Origin: Pseudolabrys sp.
Lineage (GTDB): Bacteria; Pseudomonadota; Alphaproteobacteria; Rhizobiales; Xanthobacteraceae
Assembly: GCA_022843325.1 (NCBI GenBank)
Contig: JALHNV010000037.1
Location: 1-34,886 of the forward strand
DNA: 34,886 nt
Direction: 5' to 3'
In this document: one piece after another, positions 31,792-34,886 of the stretch
Layout: every line of letters starts with the position of its first letter
How positions within the stretch are numbered: the stretch's first letter is position 1
Program-made: the position numbers and the translations under genes
Notes under the pieces: model-generated
Databases searched by the model: none
Seen by the model: the letters and a program-made list of their open reading frames with translations, nothing else
Told to the model about the DNA's origin: nothing

Positions 31792-32626
31792 TCAAATCCT
31801 CAGGTACTGTGATTTGATAGGTGCGATCGAATTTGCCGCCTTTCACCAGCATGCGTTTGCCGTTGCCCAGGTCGACGGCGCTTTTGTCGAGGTGTTTTCG
31901 CCAGGCATGCGAATGCCGGTCGCTGAAAAAGAAGAAAAGACGCTTTACCTTCACGTTCGTGCAATCGACCAGAAGCTTTTGCAGCCGGCGCGGCCTGAGG
32001 ATCGACAAGGCTTCAAAGAGCTTGTCCACCTGATGGAAACTCTCACGGTTTGGCAGTTCGTCGAGCAATTCGAGAACGGCGCGTTCCGGGGTTGAAAGCG
32101 TCAATGGCCAGTCCCACTGACCCCAAGGAAGCACCGTGTAGCCGCCGTCGCCCTCGCCGAGGGCTGCTTGTTTTTTTGCGACATCCCAGTTGAGGCTGGT
32201 TATCGCGCGTGGTCCGGGCTGGCTGCGAAACAGCTTGCGATGGTTGTGATGGAAGAAACGCACTTCCAGCGGCAACTTGAAGAGCCAGTTCGGTGGCGGC
32301 TCCGGTCCGTACAAATGAACTTCCGTCTCCGCGTGGGGGAGGTAGTGCGCGAAGCCGTGCAGTTCGAGCGCGGTCCGCCCGCCGACAAAGACCGGGTTTC
32401 GAAGGAGCAGGGTTTGAAGCGATATGACGGCCTGCTGCCAGCTCAGCGAACCACGGGGGCGTCGATAAACATGTCGCGTCGGTTGTTGCAGCCATCCGGC
32501 TTTGACGTAGTGGTGTCGGAGGGCCGTAGAGTAGCCGTGTGCTGCAAGCCACGTTGCATCCACGAGCAGGCCCTCGGGAAGGTGCCGCTCTAAAAAGTTT
32601 AGCTTTCCGCCTATTCGCTCATCCAT
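31778..32626 (-). CDS. abiEi: AbiEi family antitoxin/transcriptional repressor
   Basis: This 282-residue protein has an N-terminal winged-helix-like region (LLVDATWLAAHGYSTALRHHYVKAGWL, typical of AbiEi; residues about 20-46) followed by YRRPRGSLSWQQAVISLQ and a C-terminal domain that includes PERAVLELLDELPN. AbiEi antitoxins neutralise AbiEii without stable binding and repress the operon through inverted repeats. An inverted repeat lies 21 bases upstream here. It precedes and overlaps the toxin gene, the usual order. Confidence 0.88.
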   Translation of the reverse strand: MDERIGGKLNFLERHLPEGLLVDATWLAAHGYSTALRHHYVKAGWLQQPTRHVYRRPRGSLSWQQAVISLQTLLLRNPVFVGGRTALELHGFAHYLPHAETEVHLYGPEPPPNWLFKLPLEVRFFHHNHRKLFRSQPGPRAITSLNWDVAKKQAALGEGDGGYTVLPWGQWDWPLTLSTPERAVLELLDELPNRESFHQVDKLFEALSILRPRRLQKLLVDCTNVKVKRLFFFFSDRHSHAWRKHLDKSAVDLGNGKRMLVKGGKFDRTYQITVPEDLNGVQ

Positions 32627-32810
32627 ACTTGGTAAAATAGCACAATTATAAACTGTCAGCTAGTTTATATTATTATTTAAAGACTCAGTCAGATTTAGTA
32701 AATTTACGTTTTTACAAACCTCGGCACTGGCTGGCGGTCAGCTGACCTTGCAGCTCTCGTGCGAAGAGGAGCCGTCCAGGATGACCGCAGCGTCGACGTG
32801 AGACGCCCGC
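32627..32810. other. AT-rich intergenic patch beside the AbiE pair
   Basis: From about 32630 to 32720 the DNA is strongly AT-rich, against a very GC-rich window; it contains the abiE promoter and GTAAATTTAC (32698-32707) followed by GTTTTT. The rest (32720-32810) returns to high GC and contains the palindrome GGTCAGCTGACC (32736-32747). No gene, tRNA or integrase-type attachment repeat was recognised. It probably marks one edge of the acquired AbiE module. Confidence 0.6.
32645..32669 (-). promoter_or_regulatory. abiE promoter -10 with overlapping inverted repeat (operator candidate)
   Basis: On the minus strand, TATAAT (plus 32645-32650) stands 18 bases before the abiEi start. TATAAACT (32647-32654) and AGTTTATA (32662-32669) are perfect 8-base inverted arms separated by 7 bases, overlapping this -10. 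AbiEi proteins bind inverted repeats to repress their promoter, so this is the natural operator candidate. No good -35 element was found. Confidence 0.5.
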
Positions 32811-34235
32811 CTAAAGCACCTTGCCCGGGTTCAAGATCCCGTTCGGGTCGAGTTGCCGCTTCAGGACGCGCATCAGCTCCAGCGCCACCGGGTCCTTGGC
32901 CTTCGCCAGCTTGTCGCGCTTGAGCTTGCCGATGCCGTGCTCGGCCGAGAACGAGCCGTTGTACTTCGTGACGATGGCGTCGACCACGTCGTTGACCTCG
33001 CTCCAGCGCGCGATGAAGGCATCCTTGTCGGCGCCGATCGGCTGGCTGACGTTGAAATGCATGTTGCCGTCGCCGACATGGCCGAACGGTACCGGGCGCG
33101 AGCCGGGAATGAGCTTGATAACCGCGGCGGTAGCCTCGGCGAGGAAGTCGGGAATGGCCGCGACCGGCACCGACACGTCGTGCTTGATCGAGCCGCCTTC
33201 CGGCTTCTGCGTCTCCGTCAGCGTGTGGCGCAGATGCCAGAACGCCTTCGCCTGATCGAGGCTGGCGGCCAGCGTGGCGTCGATGACGAGCCCGGCCTCG
33301 GCGCCATCGGCCAGCAGTTGCTCGAGGCTGTCGCGCGGGCCGTCGGCCTGTTGCGAGGCGACTTCCATCAGCACGTACCACGGATGCGGGCTCGCCAGCG
33401 GATCGCGCACGTTGGGGCCGTGCTTGATGCCGAACTCCATCACCTCGCGGATGATCAGCTCGAAACTGGTGACGGTGCCGCCGACGCGGGCCTGCGCCAG
33501 GTTGAGCAGCGTCACCGCGGCGGCCGGCGAGGGCACCGCGACGAAGGCGGTCTCAACCGCGCGCGGCCGCGGAAACAGTTTCAGCACCGCGGCGGTGATG
33601 ATGCCGAGCGTGCCTTCGGCGCCGATGAAGATGTGGCGCAGGTCGTAGCCGGTGTTGTCCTTCTTCAGCTTGCGCAGCAGATTAAGGATGCGGCCATCGG
33701 CCAGCACCACCTCGACGCCGAGCATCAGTTCGCGGGTGATGCCATAGGCCAGCGCCGCGGTGCCGCCGGCATTGGTGGAGAGGTTGCCGCCGATGGTGCA
33801 ACTGCCTTCGGCGCCGAGCGACAGCGGGAACAGCCGGTCGACCGCGGTGGCGGCGTCCTGCGCCTTGGCCAGCACCACGCCGGATTCGCAGGTCATGGTG
33901 TTGGAGGTCGCGTCGACCTCGCGAATTTTATCGAGGCGTGTCAGCGACACGATCAGTTCGCCGTCGAACGGGATCTGGCCGCCGACCAGCCCGGTATTGC
34001 CGCCCTGCGGCACCACCGGCGTGCGGGTCTCGTTGGCGAGTTTGAGGATCGCCGCCACCTCGGCGACCGAGCCCGGCCGGAGCAGCATCGACGTCGTGCC
34101 GTTGTACAGGCCGCGGCCCTCGATCAGATGCGGCGCCAGCGCCGCCGGATCGGTGACGGCGTAGCGGTCGCCGACAATGGCCGCGAAGCGCGCCAGCAGA
34201 TCGGGTGCGGGGGCGTGGCGCAGCGGTGAATTCAT
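32811..34235 (-). CDS. FAD-binding oxidoreductase, D-2-hydroxyglutarate dehydrogenase-like
   Basis: This 474-residue flavoprotein of the VAO/PCMH family has an FAD-binding N-terminal half (PVVPQGGNTGLVGGQIP at residues 73-89; GAEGSCTIGGNLSTNAGG) and an FAD-oxidase C-terminal half with GHVGDGNMHFNV and SAEHGIGKLK, the usual metal/active-site regions of D-2-hydroxyacid dehydrogenases (D2HGDH, D-LDH, GlcD). The overall pattern best fits D-2-hydroxyglutarate dehydrogenase; GlcD and D-lactate dehydrogenase are alternatives. ATG 34235 is chosen over 34262 because GGAA lies about 9 bases upstream. It is 33 bases after the Sua5 gene on the same strand. Confidence 0.9.
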   Translation of the reverse strand: MNSPLRHAPAPDLLARFAAIVGDRYAVTDPAALAPHLIEGRGLYNGTTSMLLRPGSVAEVAAILKLANETRTPVVPQGGNTGLVGGQIPFDGELIVSLTRLDKIREVDATSNTMTCESGVVLAKAQDAATAVDRLFPLSLGAEGSCTIGGNLSTNAGGTAALAYGITRELMLGVEVVLADGRILNLLRKLKKDNTGYDLRHIFIGAEGTLGIITAAVLKLFPRPRAVETAFVAVPSPAAAVTLLNLAQARVGGTVTSFELIIREVMEFGIKHGPNVRDPLASPHPWYVLMEVASQQADGPRDSLEQLLADGAEAGLVIDATLAASLDQAKAFWHLRHTLTETQKPEGGSIKHDVSVPVAAIPDFLAEATAAVIKLIPGSRPVPFGHVGDGNMHFNVSQPIGADKDAFIARWSEVNDVVDAIVTKYNGSFSAEHGIGKLKRDKLAKAKDPVALELMRVLKRQLDPNGILNPGKVL

Positions 34236-34268
34236 GTCGCGTCGTTCCAATGCAGAGATCACTGATCG

Positions 34269-34886
34269 CTAGCGCGGCGCGGCGGCGCGCGCCAGCCGGT
34301 CGTTGATGGCCTCGCCGAGGCCGTCATGCGGCACGCGCATCACAGCGATGGAGGCGGCGCCCGAGGCATCGAGCGCGCGCAGGTGGGAAAACAGGTTCGC
34401 CGCCGCCTCGATCAGGTCGCCGCGCGGCGACAGATTGAGCGTCGGCCCGGCGAATGCGGGCGCCGCGCCGAAGGCGAGCAGCGCTTCGCCGGCGCGGGGC
34501 GTGGCGGTGTCGAGCCGCAGCCGGGCCCTGGGGGCGTAATGCGACGCCAGCATGCCGGGGGCCAGCGGCGCGCCGGGTTCTTCCGGCACGTCGGCGTCGG
34601 CCAGCGGCTGGCCGAGCACGCGCTCGATATCGGCGCGCGCCAGCCCGCCCGGCCGCAGCAGAGACGGCCGGTCCAGGCAGGCGACGATGGTCGATTCGAC
34701 GCCGACGGCGCTGGCGCCGCCGTCGAGCACCATGTCGATGCGGCCGCGCAGGTCGCCGAGCACATGCGCGGCGCTGGTCGGCGACACGTGCCCGGAGCGG
34801 TTGGCCGACGGCGCCACCACCGGGCCGCCGAAGGCGGCGATCAGCGCCAGCGCCACCGGATGGGCCGGCACCCGCACGGCGACGCT
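34269..34886 (-). CDS. L-threonylcarbamoyladenylate synthase Sua5, C-terminal part (5' end outside window)
   Basis: The frame is open to the right edge of the window, so only the last 205 residues are present. The end of the YrdC catalytic domain is visible (VAPSANRSGHVSPTSAAHV, DMVLDGG, GVESTIVAC, LLRPGG). A linker with PGMLASHYAPRARL and the C-terminal Sua5 domain follow, which identifies the long Sua5 form rather than short TsaC. The enzyme makes threonylcarbamoyl-AMP for the t6A37 tRNA modification. It appears to lead the transcript containing the D-2-hydroxyglutarate dehydrogenase-like gene. Confidence 0.92.
   Translation of the reverse strand, partial: SVAVRVPAHPVALALIAAFGGPVVAPSANRSGHVSPTSAAHVLGDLRGRIDMVLDGGASAVGVESTIVACLDRPSLLRPGGLARADIERVLGQPLADADVPEEPGAPLAPGMLASHYAPRARLRLDTATPRAGEALLAFGAAPAFAGPTLNLSPRGDLIEAAANLFSHLRALDASGAASIAVMRVPHDGLGEAINDRLARAAAPR

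Noticed and set aside
32627..32810. Integrase attachment site or tRNA end flanking the AbiE module
   Set aside because: No tRNA-like sequence, integrase gene or direct repeat pair at both module edges was found.

Overview
This is a GC-rich alphaproteobacterial chromosome segment. Gene order (hflC tail, DUF2065, Do-type protease, serB, miaA, ilvB, ilvN, ilvC), protein flavour and intergenic palindromes all suggest Hyphomicrobiales, in the broad Bradyrhizobium / Xanthobacteraceae area. The genus cannot be fixed from sequence reading alone. No rRNA, tRNA, CRISPR array, prophage or classical IS transposase was seen, and no stretch over 300 bases lacks a gene.

Layout. Positions 1-5.5 kb hold envelope proteolysis (hflC end, DUF2065, Do protease), serine synthesis (serB) and tRNA modification (miaA). 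Inserted among them are a GIY-YIG nuclease cassette, a shortened DUF433 antitoxin-like gene and an MNT/HEPN pair. Positions 5.5-11.5 kb are the branched-chain amino acid block: a promoter, leader peptide and attenuator-like terminator, then ilvB, ilvN and ilvC. A MazEF pair, a LysE-type exporter and a small membrane protein lie between ilvN and ilvC. Positions 11.6-20.8 kb hold a DUF3096 peptide, pyruvate phosphate dikinase, a PAS/chemotaxis-type transducer, a SleB-type cell-wall hydrolase, an MFS transporter, a YhdH/AcuI-type reductase and a secreted protein of unknown function. Positions 20.8-25.7 kb are a mostly minus-strand set: thioesterase, tyrosine phosphatase, RibD-type reductase, HD phosphohydrolase, Tag glycosylase, two membrane-associated proteins behind an EcfG-like promoter, and YgfZ. 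Positions 25.8-30.8 kb carry dihydroorotase, a two-receiver response regulator, small unknown proteins, a TIGR02301-like protein with a NUDIX hydrolase, and an SRAP/YedK protein. Positions 30.8-34.9 kb carry an AbiE toxin-antitoxin pair next to an AT-rich patch, a D-2-hydroxyglutarate dehydrogenase-like flavoprotein and the C-terminal part of Sua5.

The most interesting signal is a family of 28-bp palindromes. Each is a 9-bp stem around a CTTGA/CTTGT-type loop, in intergenic DNA. Two inverted copies, within 41-bp terminal repeats matching 40/41, tightly bracket the GIY-YIG gene in a 387-bp unit. Two other inverted pairs make gene-less elements of about 115 bp between ilvB and ilvN and after ppdK. 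Their stems differ between copies by compensating changes. This suggests a REP-like or MITE-like system in which the GIY-YIG protein may be the autonomous partner; that last step is inference.
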